Positions 36,610-45,931 of a stretch of DNA of 64,000 bases are shown here, one piece after another. The stretch lies in assembly GCA_963758845.1 (NCBI GenBank), contig CAVWWX010000002.1, forward strand, positions 1,054,001-1,118,000, given 5' to 3'. This stretch comes from JBDTSW01 sp963758845. GTDB lineage: Bacteria > Actinomycetota > Thermoleophilia > Solirubrobacterales > 70-9. The position numbers and the translations under genes were made by a program. Positions within the stretch are counted from its first letter, which is position 1, and every line of letters begins with the position of its first letter. Under the pieces are notes generated by a model. That model searched no databases, was not told the origin of the DNA, and saw only the letters and a list, made by a program, of their open reading frames with translations.

Positions 36610-38274
36610 ATGGCGACCACCGAGGAGAGCGCCCGCTCCGCCGGCGAGGCGGCGGGCCCCCAGCACGGCGGCAGGCTGGCCGCCCGGGCGCTCAAGGCGC
36701 GCGGGGTCAGCCACCTGTTCACCCTCTCCGGCGGCCACCTGTTCTCGCTGTATGACGGCTGCAAGGAGGAGGACATCGCGATCGTCGACGTCCGCCACGA
36801 GCAGTCGGCCGCGTTCGCCGCCGAGGGATGGGCCAAGGCCACCCGCGAGGCCGGCGTCTGCGCCCTCACCGCCGGCCCCGGCGTCACCAACGGGATGAGC
36901 GCGATCGCCGCCGCGCAGTCGAACCGCACCCCGCTCGTGGTTCTCGGCGGCCGGGCGGGCGAGGGTCGGTGGGGCTCGGGCGCGCTTCAGGAGATCGACC
37001 ACCTGCCGTTCGTCTTGCCGCTCGTCAAGTCCGCCCAGACCGTGAAGGCCACCGCCTCGATCCCGGATGCGACCTGCGCCGCGATCGACACCGCCCTCGC
37101 CCAGCCCACGGGGCCGGCCTTCCTGGACTATCCGCTGGACGTCATCTTCACCGAGGGCGAGGCCGATCCGCCGGCGCCGCCGGACGCCGGCAAGGCCGAG
37201 CCGGCCGCGGGAGCCGACCGCGCGGCCAAGCTCCTGGCGGCGGCCGAGCGCCCCGCGATCATGGCCGGGACCGGCCTCTACTGGGCCCACGGCGAGGACG
37301 AGCTGCGGGCGCTGGCCGAGACCCTGGGCGCACCCACCTTCCTCAACGGGATGGGCCGCGGCTGCCTTCCGGCCGACCACGAGCTGTGCTTCTCGCGCGC
37401 CCGGGGCAAGGGCCTGAAGGAGGCCGACGTCGTCCTCGTCGTCGGCGTGCCCCTCGACTTTCGCCTGGGGTTCGGCGGCTCGATCGGCGAGGACACGAAG
37501 CTCCTCTGGCTCGACTCGGCGCCCAACACGCTCACCGCGAACCGGACCCCGGACGTGGAGATGACCGGCGCGATCACCGCGACGCTGCGGGCGATCCGCG
37601 AGGACGCCTCCGGCGCCGATCCGGCCCGCACCCGCGCCTGGGTCGACGCCGTGGCGGCGACCGAGGCCGAGAAGCGCGAAGGCGAGCGGGAGGAGCTTGG
37701 GGACGAGCGCTCCCCGCTTCACCCGATGCGCGTCTACGGCGAGCTCAACCAGGTGCTCGACCGCGACGCGATCGTGATCGGCGACGGCGGCGACTTCGTC
37801 TCCTACGCCGGGCGCATGATCGAGACCCACGAGCCGGGATGCTGGATGGACCCGGGTCCCTTCGGCTGCCTGGGCGCCGGCCCGGGCCAGGCGATCGGTG
37901 CGGCGCTCGCGAAGCCGGGCCGCCAGGTCTGCCTGCTACTCGGCGACGGGGCGTTCGGTTTCGCCGGGATGGAGTTCGACACGATGGCGCGGCACGGGCT
38001 GCCCGTCGTGGGCGTGATCGGCAACAACGGGATCTGGGCGCTCGAGCACCATCCGATGAAGTTCCTCTACGGGTACTCGGTCGCGGCCGAGCTCCGCCCG
38101 GGCACCCGCTACGACCAGGTCGCCGAGGCGCTGGGGTGTCACACCGAGCTCGTCACCGACCCCGCCGAGCTGCGAGGGGCGCTGGACCGCGCGTTCGCCG
38201 CCGGGCGACCGGCGCTGGTGAACGTCCTCACCGACCCCGAGGTCGTCTACCCGCGGAAGGCCGTCCTCGCCTGA
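36610..38274 (+). CDS. Thiamine-diphosphate enzyme, acetolactate synthase-like large subunit
   Basis: 554 residues. The ThDP-activating Glu lies in DVRHEQSAAFAAEGWAKA. The GDG...N cofactor motif is visible as LLGDGAFGFAGMEFD followed by GVIGNNGIW. AGPGVTNGMSAI is also typical. It resembles the acetohydroxyacid synthase/oxalyl-CoA decarboxylase group; which reaction it catalyses is not clear, and no small regulatory subunit is nearby. TAGTGT at 36597-36602 precedes the ATG by 7 nt, so the mRNA is probably leaderless. The stop overlaps the proposed CTG start of the glucosidase gene, so it may be co-transcribed with the sugar-uptake operon. Confidence 0.88.
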   Translation: MATTEESARSAGEAAGPQHGGRLAARALKARGVSHLFTLSGGHLFSLYDGCKEEDIAIVDVRHEQSAAFAAEGWAKATREAGVCALTAGPGVTNGMSAIAAAQSNRTPLVVLGGRAGEGRWGSGALQEIDHLPFVLPLVKSAQTVKATASIPDATCAAIDTALAQPTGPAFLDYPLDVIFTEGEADPPAPPDAGKAEPAAGADRAAKLLAAAERPAIMAGTGLYWAHGEDELRALAETLGAPTFLNGMGRGCLPADHELCFSRARGKGLKEADVVLVVGVPLDFRLGFGGSIGEDTKLLWLDSAPNTLTANRTPDVEMTGAITATLRAIREDASGADPARTRAWVDAVAATEAEKREGEREELGDERSPLHPMRVYGELNQVLDRDAIVIGDGGDFVSYAGRMIETHEPGCWMDPGPFGCLGAGPGQAIGAALAKPGRQVCLLLGDGAFGFAGMEFDTMARHGLPVVGVIGNNGIWALEHHPMKFLYGYSVAAELRPGTRYDQVAEALGCHTELVTDPAELRGALDRAFAAGRPALVNVLTDPEVVYPRKAVLA

Positions 38275-39728
38275 GCGGGCCCGCCGCGACAGCACGGGCC
38301 TGGTGGCGCGACGCCGTCGTCTACCAGATCTACCCCCGCTCCTTCCAGGACTCCGACGGCGACGGGGTGGGGGACATCGCCGGCGTCACGTCGCGACTCG
38401 GCCACCTCGAGCGCCTGGGGGTCGATGCGGTCTGGCTCTCGCCGTTCTATCCGTCGGGCGGCGCGGATTGCGGCTACGACGTCACCGACTTCACCGGCGT
38501 CGACCCGGTGCTGGGAACCCTTGACGACGTCGATGAGCTGATCCGCGAGGCGCACGGGCGCGGCCTGCGCGTGCTCTTCGACCTCGTGCCCAGCCACACC
38601 TCGATCGAGCACCCGTGGTTCCGCGAGCACCCGGACTGGTACGTGTGGGCCGACGACGGGCCACCGAACAACTGGGTCGGAGCCTTCGGGGGACCGGCTT
38701 GGAGCCACGACGCGCAGAGCGGCCGCTGGTACCTCCACAGCTTCTATCCCGAGCAGCCGGACCTGGACTGGCGGAACTCGGAGGTGCGCGAGGCGATGGC
38801 GAGCGTGGTGCGCTTCTGGCGCGATCGCGGCGTCGACGGCTTTCGGGTCGACGCGGTGCAGGGCCTGGCCAAGGACCCCGAGCTTCGCGACGATCCCCCG
38901 GCAGTCCAGGCGTTTCCGCTTCCGCTTCATCCCGACGCGGCTCACCTCGATCACGTCCACTCGAAGAGCGCGCCCGGCATGGAACAGGCGCTTGCCGCGA
39001 TCCGCGAGGCGGCCGGCGATGCGCTCCTGGTGGGCGAGGTCTACGTCCCGACGGCCAAGCTCGGCCCGTATCTCGAGCACCTCGACCTGGCCTTCTCGTT
39101 CGAGTTCCTGTTCACCGAGCGCGACGCGGCGGCGCTGGCCCGCGTGATCGAAGCGGGCGCCAGGCTGGGGCGCGCGGCGTGGGTCCTCTCCAACCACGAC
39201 TTCCCCCGGCTCGTCAGCCGGTTCGGGCCCGCCTACACCCGGCTGACGGCGGTGTTGTTGCTGACCCTGCCGGGCCCCGCCTTCATCTACCAGGGCGACG
39301 AGATCGGGATGACCGACGGGCCCGGCACCCACCCGCCGGTCGACCGCCTGGGCCGCGACAGCTTCCGTCACCCGATGCAGTGGGAGGCGGGCGGGGCGGG
39401 CGGCTTCACCGCCGGCGCGCCGTGGCTGCCGGCGATCGACCCGAACGAGCGGAACGTGGCGGCCCAGGACGGAGCCGCCGGCTCGACGCTCGAGCTCTAC
39501 CGCGACCTGATCGCCTTGCGCCCGCGGCTGGGAGCGGGCATCTCGGACGTCCGGGGCCGCGACGGGGTCCTGCGCTTCGGCCGGGGCGATCATCTCGTCG
39601 AGCTCAACCTCTCCGATCGGGGGGCCGACTCTGAGGCCTCCGGCGAGCTCGTGCTCGCGACAGATCCGGGTCACCGCGAGGGGGTCCTCGCGGCGGGCGA
39701 GGGAGCGATCTCGCGGCGCTTGGTTTGA
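38271..39728 (+). CDS. GH13 alpha-glucosidase (oligo-1,6-glucosidase type) with apparent CTG start
   Basis: About 485 residues. YQIYPRSFQDSDGDGVGD, AVWLSPFYPSGG, GFRVDAVQ with the nucleophile Asp, LLVGEVYVP with the acid/base Glu, and VLSNHDFPRL make this a GH13 subfamily related to alpha-glucosidase and trehalose-6-phosphate hydrolase. The usual NHTS reads SHTS. No ATG, GTG or TTG is in frame just before the domain. CTG at 38271 overlaps the previous TGA as CTGA and gives a normal N-terminus. The next genes encode a sugar ABC importer, so it likely splits the imported disaccharide, here in the cytoplasm since no signal peptide is present. Confidence 0.88.
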   Translation: MSGPAATARAWWRDAVVYQIYPRSFQDSDGDGVGDIAGVTSRLGHLERLGVDAVWLSPFYPSGGADCGYDVTDFTGVDPVLGTLDDVDELIREAHGRGLRVLFDLVPSHTSIEHPWFREHPDWYVWADDGPPNNWVGAFGGPAWSHDAQSGRWYLHSFYPEQPDLDWRNSEVREAMASVVRFWRDRGVDGFRVDAVQGLAKDPELRDDPPAVQAFPLPLHPDAAHLDHVHSKSAPGMEQALAAIREAAGDALLVGEVYVPTAKLGPYLEHLDLAFSFEFLFTERDAAALARVIEAGARLGRAAWVLSNHDFPRLVSRFGPAYTRLTAVLLLTLPGPAFIYQGDEIGMTDGPGTHPPVDRLGRDSFRHPMQWEAGGAGGFTAGAPWLPAIDPNERNVAAQDGAAGSTLELYRDLIALRPRLGAGISDVRGRDGVLRFGRGDHLVELNLSDRGADSEASGELVLATDPGHREGVLAAGEGAISRRLV

Positions 39729-39764
39729 ACGTCGTGCCTTTGGATACTTGCCGGTCTGGAGAGG

Positions 39765-41039
39765 ATGTTGAGCCTGAGAAGGAAGCTCGCCGGCGGATTG
39801 GCACTGTTGCTGTTGGGTGCCGTCGCGATGTCCGGCTGCACCGGCTCGGATTCCGCTGAGGGCTCGGGCACCGAGCTCTCCTTCTTCATCTTCAACGAGC
39901 CGAGCGGCGCCTACCAGGAGGCCGCCACCAAGTGCTCGGAGGAGTCGAACGGCGAGTACACGATCACGTTCGAGTTCCTCCCGGCCGAGGCCGACGCTCA
40001 GCGCGAGCAGCTCGTTCGCCGGCTCGGCGCCGAGGACGACTCGATCGACATCGTCGGCATGGACGTCATCTGGACGGCCGAGTTCGCGAACGCCGGCTTC
40101 ATCGAGCCGTGGGAGGACGCGGACGAGCAGACGGTCACGAAGGGCGTCTTCGACAGCGTGGTCGAGTCGGCGTCGTTCGAGAACACGCTCTACGCCGCCC
40201 CATTCACGTCGAACACGCAGCTTCTCTGGTACCGCAAGGACCGCGTCGACAAGGCGCCCAAGACCTGGGACGAGATGATCGCCGCGGCCGAGGAGATCGG
40301 CGAGGGCGGGCTGATCCAGGTCCAGGGGGACCGATACGAGGGCTTCACCGTCTGGGCGACCGCGATGATCGAGTCGGCCGGCGCGCAGATCCTCGACGGC
40401 CCCACGGAGGTCGGCCTCGAGCAGGCCCCGACCGAGCGGGCGCTCGAGGTCATGGGCCAGTACGCGCGCTCGCCCGTGGCGCCTCCCGACATCGACACCT
40501 CCACCGAGGACACCGCCCGCCTCTCCTTCGAGGCCGAGGGCTCCTCGTTCATGCTCAACTACCCGTTCGTCTACCCGAGCGCCAAGGAGAACGCCCCGGA
40601 GGTCTTCAAGCAGCTCGAGGCGGCGATCTATCCCGCGGTCGACGCCGGGAGGCCCAGCCGCCCCCCGCTCGGTGGGATCAACCTGGGCGTCAGCGCCTTC
40701 TCGGCCAACCAGGACCTTGCGTTCGACGCGATCAAGTGCCTGGTCTCACCCGAGAACCAGGTCACGGCGGCGACCCTGGGCGGCCTGCCGCCGACCAACG
40801 AGGCCGCCTATGAGACCAAGGAGATCGAGGAGGCCTACCCCGGGTTCTCCGACCTGATCAAGCAGTCGATCGACAACGCCGCGCCGCGGCCGATCACGCC
40901 GGCCTACACGGACCTGTCGCTCGCGATCCAGACGGCGCTCCATCCCGTGGGAGACATCGACCCCGCCGACATCACCGCCACCTATGACGATCTGGTCGAG
41001 AAGGTCGAGCAGGCCGTCAAGCGCGAGGGCCTCCTCTGA
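39765..41039 (+). CDS. Sugar ABC transporter substrate-binding lipoprotein (LpqY-like)
   Basis: 424 residues. The signal peptide ends in a lipobox (AMSGC), so the mature protein is lipid-anchored outside the membrane. The body has the two-lobe periplasmic-binding fold of family 1 solute-binding proteins (DIVGMDVIWTAEFANAGFIEPW; YAAPFTSNTQLLWYRKDRVDKAPKTWDEM). The fold and gene order match the trehalose-binding LpqY of LpqY-SugABC. GGAGAGG lies just before ATG 39765, and GATACT at 39743-39748 could be the -10. The ligand is inferred as trehalose or a maltooligosaccharide. Confidence 0.9.
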   Translation: MLSLRRKLAGGLALLLLGAVAMSGCTGSDSAEGSGTELSFFIFNEPSGAYQEAATKCSEESNGEYTITFEFLPAEADAQREQLVRRLGAEDDSIDIVGMDVIWTAEFANAGFIEPWEDADEQTVTKGVFDSVVESASFENTLYAAPFTSNTQLLWYRKDRVDKAPKTWDEMIAAAEEIGEGGLIQVQGDRYEGFTVWATAMIESAGAQILDGPTEVGLEQAPTERALEVMGQYARSPVAPPDIDTSTEDTARLSFEAEGSSFMLNYPFVYPSAKENAPEVFKQLEAAIYPAVDAGRPSRPPLGGINLGVSAFSANQDLAFDAIKCLVSPENQVTAATLGGLPPTNEAAYETKEIEEAYPGFSDLIKQSIDNAAPRPITPAYTDLSLAIQTALHPVGDIDPADITATYDDLVEKVEQAVKREGLL

Positions 41040-41947
41040 TGGCGCGCGGCGGTGCGATCAAGACCAGCGACCGCACCAAGGACGAGCGGCGGCTGGGCTG
41101 GATGCTCTGCGCCCCCGCCGTCGCCGCGATGCTGCTCGTCACCGCGTACCCGATCGGGTACGCGCTGGTGCTCTCGCTCCAGGAGATCGACCTCCGCTTC
41201 CCGGACGAGGGCGGGTTCGTAGGCCTCTCGAACTACGAAGCGGTCCTGACCTCGGAGCTGTGGTGGACAGACGTGTTCAACACCCTATTCGTGACGGTGA
41301 TCTCGGTCACGATCGAGCTGGCCCTCGGGATGATCATCGCCCTGATCATGTTCCGGGCGATCTTCGGCCGCGGCTTGGTCCGGGTCTCCGTCCTAATCCC
41401 GTACGGCATCATCACGGTGGTCGCGGCCTTCTCCTGGTTCTACGCCTTCAACCCCGACACGGGCTTCGTCAACACGCTGCCGTTCATCGCCGACGACAAG
41501 GCCTGGTTCGGGGAGCGGTTCAGCTCGCTCGCGGTGGTGATCATGGCCGAGGTCTGGAAGACGACCCCGTTCATGGCCCTGTTGTTGCTGGCGGGGCTGG
41601 TGACCATCGACGACACCCTGAACGAGGCGGCCAAGGTCGACGGCGCGTCCGCGTGGCAGCGCTTCTGGAAGATAACCGTGCCGCTGATGAAGCCGGCGAT
41701 CCTGGTCGCGCTGCTGTTTCGCACCCTCGACGCGTTCCGGATCTTCGACTCGATCTTCATCATGACCGGCGGCGCGCAGGACACCGAATCGGTGTCGATC
41801 CTGGGCTACAACCAGTTGATCGAGCGGCTCAACCTGGGGCTGGGCTCGGCCGTATCGGTACTGATCTTCTTCTGCGTCCTGATCATCGCGTTCATCTTCG
41901 TCAAGGGCTTCGGCGTCCGCATGGCCGAGGGCAGGCCTGGGAGCTAA
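41039..41947 (+). CDS. Sugar ABC transporter permease (SugA/MalF-like)
   Basis: 302 residues with six membrane segments. The EAA motif that contacts the ATPase is seen as EAAKVDGASAWQRFWKITVPLMKPA. The start overlaps the stop of the binding protein (TGATG), so translation is coupled. It forms the channel with the next permease. SugA/MalF identity comes from order and the EAA motif. Confidence 0.92.
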   Translation: MARGGAIKTSDRTKDERRLGWMLCAPAVAAMLLVTAYPIGYALVLSLQEIDLRFPDEGGFVGLSNYEAVLTSELWWTDVFNTLFVTVISVTIELALGMIIALIMFRAIFGRGLVRVSVLIPYGIITVVAAFSWFYAFNPDTGFVNTLPFIADDKAWFGERFSSLAVVIMAEVWKTTPFMALLLLAGLVTIDDTLNEAAKVDGASAWQRFWKITVPLMKPAILVALLFRTLDAFRIFDSIFIMTGGAQDTESVSILGYNQLIERLNLGLGSAVSVLIFFCVLIIAFIFVKGFGVRMAEGRPGS

Positions 41948-41956
41948 GGAGCTGTA

Positions 41957-42814
41957 ATGGAGAAGGGCACTCGCGAATACACCTTGTGGAGCATCGCCAT
42001 CCTGGTCGTCCTCTTCTTCGCGCTGATGCCGGTCCTGTGGATCATCTCGCTGTCGCTGAAGACGCCGGCCACGATCACCGAGGGCACGACCTTCTGGGAC
42101 CGGTTCGTCCCACAGGACATCACCTTCGAGAACTACACGACGCTGTTCGACGGCGGGATCGACGAGAGCCCGTTCATCGCTCCCCTGATCAACTCGATCC
42201 TGATCTCGATCATCGCCACCACGATCGCGATCGTCCTGGCGGCCTTCGCCGCCTACGCGATCGCCCGCCTCAGCTTCCCGGGCAAGGCCCTGATCCTGGC
42301 CGGCGCGCTCGCGATCGCGATGTTCCCGCCGATCTCCACCGTCGGCCCGCTGTTCGACATGTGGACGTCGCTGGGGCTCTACGACACCTATCCCGGCCTG
42401 ATCATCCCCTACCTGACCTTCTCGCTGCCGCTGGCCATATACGCGCTTGTGGCGTTCTTCAGAGAGATCCCATGGGACCTCGAGCAGGCCGCGCAGGTGG
42501 ACGGGGCGACGCCATATCAGGCGTTCCGGAAGGTGATCATCCCGCTGGCCGCGCCCGGCGTCTTCACCGCGGCGATCCTCGTCTTCATCTTCTGCTGGAA
42601 CGACTTCCTGTTCGCGATCTCGCTGACGTCGTCAGACGCGTCGCGAACCGTTCCGGCCGCGCTCGCGTTCTTCACGGGCGACTCGCAGTTCACCCAGCCC
42701 ACCGGGAACATCGCCGCCGCCGCGGTAATCGTGACGATCCCGATCATCATCTTCGTCCTGATCTTCCAGCGCCGGATCGTCGCCGGCCTTACCGCCGGGG
42801 CCGTCAAGGGCTAG
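41957..42814 (+). CDS. Sugar ABC transporter permease (SugB/MalG-like)
   Basis: 285 residues with six membrane segments. The EAA loop reads EQAAQVDGATPYQAFRKVIIPLAAPG. It is 9 nt after the first permease, with AAGGAG before the ATG. The C-terminal tail (FQRRIVAGLTAGAVKG) is the conserved MalG end that reaches into the ATPase dimer. It completes the importer channel. Confidence 0.92.
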   Translation: MEKGTREYTLWSIAILVVLFFALMPVLWIISLSLKTPATITEGTTFWDRFVPQDITFENYTTLFDGGIDESPFIAPLINSILISIIATTIAIVLAAFAAYAIARLSFPGKALILAGALAIAMFPPISTVGPLFDMWTSLGLYDTYPGLIIPYLTFSLPLAIYALVAFFREIPWDLEQAAQVDGATPYQAFRKVIIPLAAPGVFTAAILVFIFCWNDFLFAISLTSSDASRTVPAALAFFTGDSQFTQPTGNIAAAAVIVTIPIIIFVLIFQRRIVAGLTAGAVKG

Positions 42815-42840
42815 ACCCACCCAAAGGAGCCTGAGAGCAC

Positions 42841-44007
42841 ATGTCCGACATCACGCTGAACGGAATCACCAAGCGCTACGGCGACGGCTTCGAGGCCGTC
42901 CGCGACATGGACCTCGAGATCAAGGACGGCGAGTTCATGATCCTCGTGGGCCCGTCGGGCTGCGGCAAGTCGACGGCGCTGCGGATGATCGCCGGCCTCG
43001 AGGACATCACCGAGGGCGAGGTGAAGATCGGCGGCGACACCGTCAATCAGATGGCGCCGAAGGACCGCGACATCGCGATGGTGTTCCAGAATTACGCGCT
43101 GTATCCGCACATGAGCGTGCGCGACAACATGGCGTTCCCGCTGAAGCTCGCGGGCGTCGACAAGTCGACGATCGACTCGAAGGTGACCGACGTGGCGAAG
43201 GTGCTCGACCTCGAACAGCACCTCGACCGCAAGCCGGCCAACCTCTCGGGCGGCCAGCGCCAGCGGGTGGCGATGGGCCGGGCGATCGTGCGCGATCCGA
43301 AGGCGTTCCTGATGGACGAGCCGCTCTCGAACCTCGACGCGAAGCTGCGCGTCCAGATGCGCACCGAGGTCGCCCGCCTTCAGGCCGAGCTGGGCACCAC
43401 CACGGTCTACGTGACCCACGATCAGACCGAGGCGATGACCCTCGGCGACCGGGTCGCCGTGATGCGCGCCGGCGTGCTCCAGCAGGTGGGCTCGCCGAGC
43501 GACCTGTACGAGCGTCCGAAGAACCTGTTCGTCGCCGGGTTCATCGGCTCGCCGGCGATGAACTTCATGCCGGGGACGATCGACGGCGACAAGGTGAGCC
43601 TGCCGTTCGGGCAGGTGTCGCTGCCGGAAGGGGCCAGTGGGGCGTCAGGCCAGGTGATCGCCGGCATCAGGCCCGAGAGCTTCGAGGACGCCAGGCTGGT
43701 GGGCGACGCGGACGCCCGCGACCGCGGCATCACCTTCAACGCGAAGATCGCGCTGGTCGAGTCGATGGGCTCCGAGAAGTACGCCTACTTCTCGGTCGAG
43801 TCCGAGGCGCTCGAGTCGCAGGAGCAGCTCGACGAGCTGGCCCGCGACGCCGGCCTCGACGAGGTGCCCGGGGGCGGAGAGCAGGTGGTTGCCCGCCTCG
43901 ACGCCGCCAGCGAGGTCGAGCGCGACTCCGACGCCGAGCTGTGGGTGGACGCCACGAAGCTCCACCTGTTCGACCAGGACTCCGGCGACAGCCTCACCTC
44001 GGGCTGA
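42841..44007 (+). CDS. Sugar ABC transporter ATPase (SugC/MsmX/UgpC-like)
   Basis: 388 residues. Walker A GPSGCGKST (about 37-45), Q-loop VFQNYALYPHMSV, signature LSGGQRQRVAMGRAIV, Walker B FLMDEPLSNLDAKLR and the switch His in VTHDQTEAMTL are all present. The C-terminal half is the TOBE/regulatory domain seen in MalK-type ATPases (IRPESFEDARLV). It powers the preceding importer. It ends the operon; the next gene is convergent, 13 nt away. Confidence 0.95.
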   Translation: MSDITLNGITKRYGDGFEAVRDMDLEIKDGEFMILVGPSGCGKSTALRMIAGLEDITEGEVKIGGDTVNQMAPKDRDIAMVFQNYALYPHMSVRDNMAFPLKLAGVDKSTIDSKVTDVAKVLDLEQHLDRKPANLSGGQRQRVAMGRAIVRDPKAFLMDEPLSNLDAKLRVQMRTEVARLQAELGTTTVYVTHDQTEAMTLGDRVAVMRAGVLQQVGSPSDLYERPKNLFVAGFIGSPAMNFMPGTIDGDKVSLPFGQVSLPEGASGASGQVIAGIRPESFEDARLVGDADARDRGITFNAKIALVESMGSEKYAYFSVESEALESQEQLDELARDAGLDEVPGGGEQVVARLDAASEVERDSDAELWVDATKLHLFDQDSGDSLTSG

Positions 44008-44020
44008 GCCGCCCCCGGCG

Positions 44021-44929
44021 CTAGGCCTTCTTAGGCAGGTCGCCGCGCATCAGGTGCGTGAGCGTGTCCTCGTCGCGCGGGGCGCGGGATCGGAGCTCTT
44101 CCCGCAGGCGCTCCAGCACCTCCGAGTCCCAATCGTGGGTGCGAAGGAGGAGGTAGCGCAGGCTGACGATACGGGCGTACGCCTCGGCCTCGGTCTGAGC
44201 GCCGACCAGGCCGGCGTCCTTCAGCATCGCGACCACCGGCTCGAACTCCTCCTCGAACCACTCGCGGGCGACCTGCTCGCGGCTCATGAACTCGCCGCGG
44301 GCCTGCATGGCCCGGAAGCCCCAGGCCTCGACCCCCTCGGCGAGCCCGGCGTACCAACTCCCGCTTCCCAGCACGATCCGACCGCGCAGCTCCTGGGGGA
44401 GGGGCACGCGCTCGAGGAAGAGCCGCTCGTGGCTCTTCAGCGCCAGGTCGTGGACCTTCACGTCGGCGTCGGCGCCGACCTCGGTGATGATCTCGGTGAC
44501 GGAGGCCTCGATGACCTCGAGGCCCATCGCGCGCGCCACCGACACCCGATGGTGCCCGTCGCGCACGAAGTGCAGCGGGCCGATCCGGTAGACGTCGATC
44601 GGCGGCATCGCCTCGCCCCGGCGCATCGCCTTCGCGATTCGCTCCCACCTCTGCTTCGCCGCCTTCGAGGTGGGCCGGAAGTGCCGGTCGAACTCACGGG
44701 TGCGGTCGACCGTCCCCACGATCGTGTCGAGGTCGATGACCTCCAGGCCCAGACGCCGCTCGCCGCGCCGGCCGAGTGCCGCCACCACCTCGTCGAATGG
44801 GAGGATGTGGTTGACGTCGTCGGGCTCGCGCCGCAGGCGTCGGGCGAGGTCGGCGGTAACGTGCCGGCGCCGCGCTCGCGAGAAGTCGGTCTGCGCGTCC
44901 GAGTCGGGAAAGCCGGTATCCATCGCCAT
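44021..44929 (-). CDS. ParB/Srx-fold nuclease-domain protein, unknown role
   Basis: About 302 residues from ATG 44929. The ParB-like motif PPIDVYRIGPLHFVRDGHHRVSVARAMG occupies about 110-137 and includes the GHHR signature. C-terminal to it is a helical domain (SREQVAREWFEEEFEPVVAMLKDAGL). It lacks the HTH and dimer domains of chromosomal ParB, so it is not the partition protein. It could be a CTPase or nuclease-like regulator. It is monocistronic, with convergent and divergent neighbours. Confidence 0.7.
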   Translation of the reverse strand: MAMDTGFPDSDAQTDFSRARRRHVTADLARRLRREPDDVNHILPFDEVVAALGRRGERRLGLEVIDLDTIVGTVDRTREFDRHFRPTSKAAKQRWERIAKAMRRGEAMPPIDVYRIGPLHFVRDGHHRVSVARAMGLEVIEASVTEIITEVGADADVKVHDLALKSHERLFLERVPLPQELRGRIVLGSGSWYAGLAEGVEAWGFRAMQARGEFMSREQVAREWFEEEFEPVVAMLKDAGLVGAQTEAEAYARIVSLRYLLLRTHDWDSEVLERLREELRSRAPRDEDTLTHLMRGDLPKKA

Positions 44930-44971
44930 GCAGCTTAGGTCTACCCGCAAGCCCTACCCGGGCCACGCCCG

Positions 44972-45931
44972 ATGAGCGGAGGCCGGGTCGTCTGCCTCGG
45001 CGAGGCGCTGGTGGATCTCGTCGGCCGCGAGCCCGCGGCGGGCGTTGCGGACGTGGGCGAGTTCGCCCCCGCGGCCGGCGGGTCGCTCGCAAACGTCGCC
45101 GCAGTGGCGGCGCGCTTCGGCGCGCGGACGTTGTTCCTGGGCGGGGCCGGCGACGACCCATGGGGCCACTGGCTGCGCGACCGGCTGGCCGCCGAGGGCG
45201 TGGACGTCTCGCGGTTCGTGCTGGCGCCAGCGGGCGAGACCTCGCTGGCGTTCGTCTCCCACTCGCCGGAGGGCGAGCCCGACTTCCTCTTCTACGAGGC
45301 GCACGAACGCCCGGCCGCCCGCGCGGCGGACGATCTCGAGCCGGCGCTGGCGGGCGAGCCGGGGACGCTGGTGCTGGGCTCAGACACGCTGATCGGGCCG
45401 GCCGAGCGCGAGGTGACGATGCGGGCGGCTGCGCGCGGGCGAGAGGGCGGCTGGACGGTCCTGGCCGACCCCAACCTGCGCCCGGCGCGGTGGCCGAGCG
45501 CGGAGGAGATGGCCGGGGCAGTGAGGGCGTTGGTGGCGGCAGCCGACGTCCTCAAGTGCAACGAGGCCGAGGCCTTGGCGCTGACCGGGGAGCTCGAAGT
45601 CGAGCGGGCCGCCGGGGCGCTCCTGGAGCCTGGGCCGGTGGCCGTCGTCGTGACCCGGTCCGAGCGAGGGGCGCTTCTCGCCGGCGCCGGCGAGCACACC
45701 ACTGTCGCTGCGCCTCCGGCTCGGGTGGTCGATGCGACCGGGGCCGGCGACTCGGTGACGGGGGTGCTGGCCGCTGCGACCTCCGCCGACGGCGTTGGGG
45801 CGCTCGCGCCCGCGCTGGAGGTCGCCATGCGAACGGCGGCGGGCGTCGTCGCGCGGCCGGGCGCCCTGGCGGGGCTGCCCGAGAGGGCCCAGGCGATGGC
45901 GTCCCTGGCCGAAGCGCTTCGGGCCCGCTAG
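44972..45931 (+). CDS. PfkB-family sugar kinase
   Basis: 319 residues. The N-terminal VCLGEALVDLVG and GGSLANVAAVAARFGA motifs bind the sugar, and DATGAGDSVTGVL holds the catalytic Asp and anion hole. It resembles fructokinase/2-keto-3-deoxygluconate kinases; the substrate is not determined. Its TAG stop shares the palindrome CTAG (45928-45931) with the stop of the convergent Ppx/GppA gene, so the two coding regions overlap by 4 nt. Confidence 0.92.
   Translation: MSGGRVVCLGEALVDLVGREPAAGVADVGEFAPAAGGSLANVAAVAARFGARTLFLGGAGDDPWGHWLRDRLAAEGVDVSRFVLAPAGETSLAFVSHSPEGEPDFLFYEAHERPAARAADDLEPALAGEPGTLVLGSDTLIGPAEREVTMRAAARGREGGWTVLADPNLRPARWPSAEEMAGAVRALVAAADVLKCNEAEALALTGELEVERAAGALLEPGPVAVVVTRSERGALLAGAGEHTTVAAPPARVVDATGAGDSVTGVLAAATSADGVGALAPALEVAMRTAAGVVARPGALAGLPERAQAMASLAEALRAR

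Noticed and set aside
44021..44929. ParB-like gene considered as the chromosome partition gene near an origin
   Set aside because: It lacks the HTH and dimerisation domains; no parA, gidB, rnpA or rpmH is nearby and no DnaA boxes were noticed.
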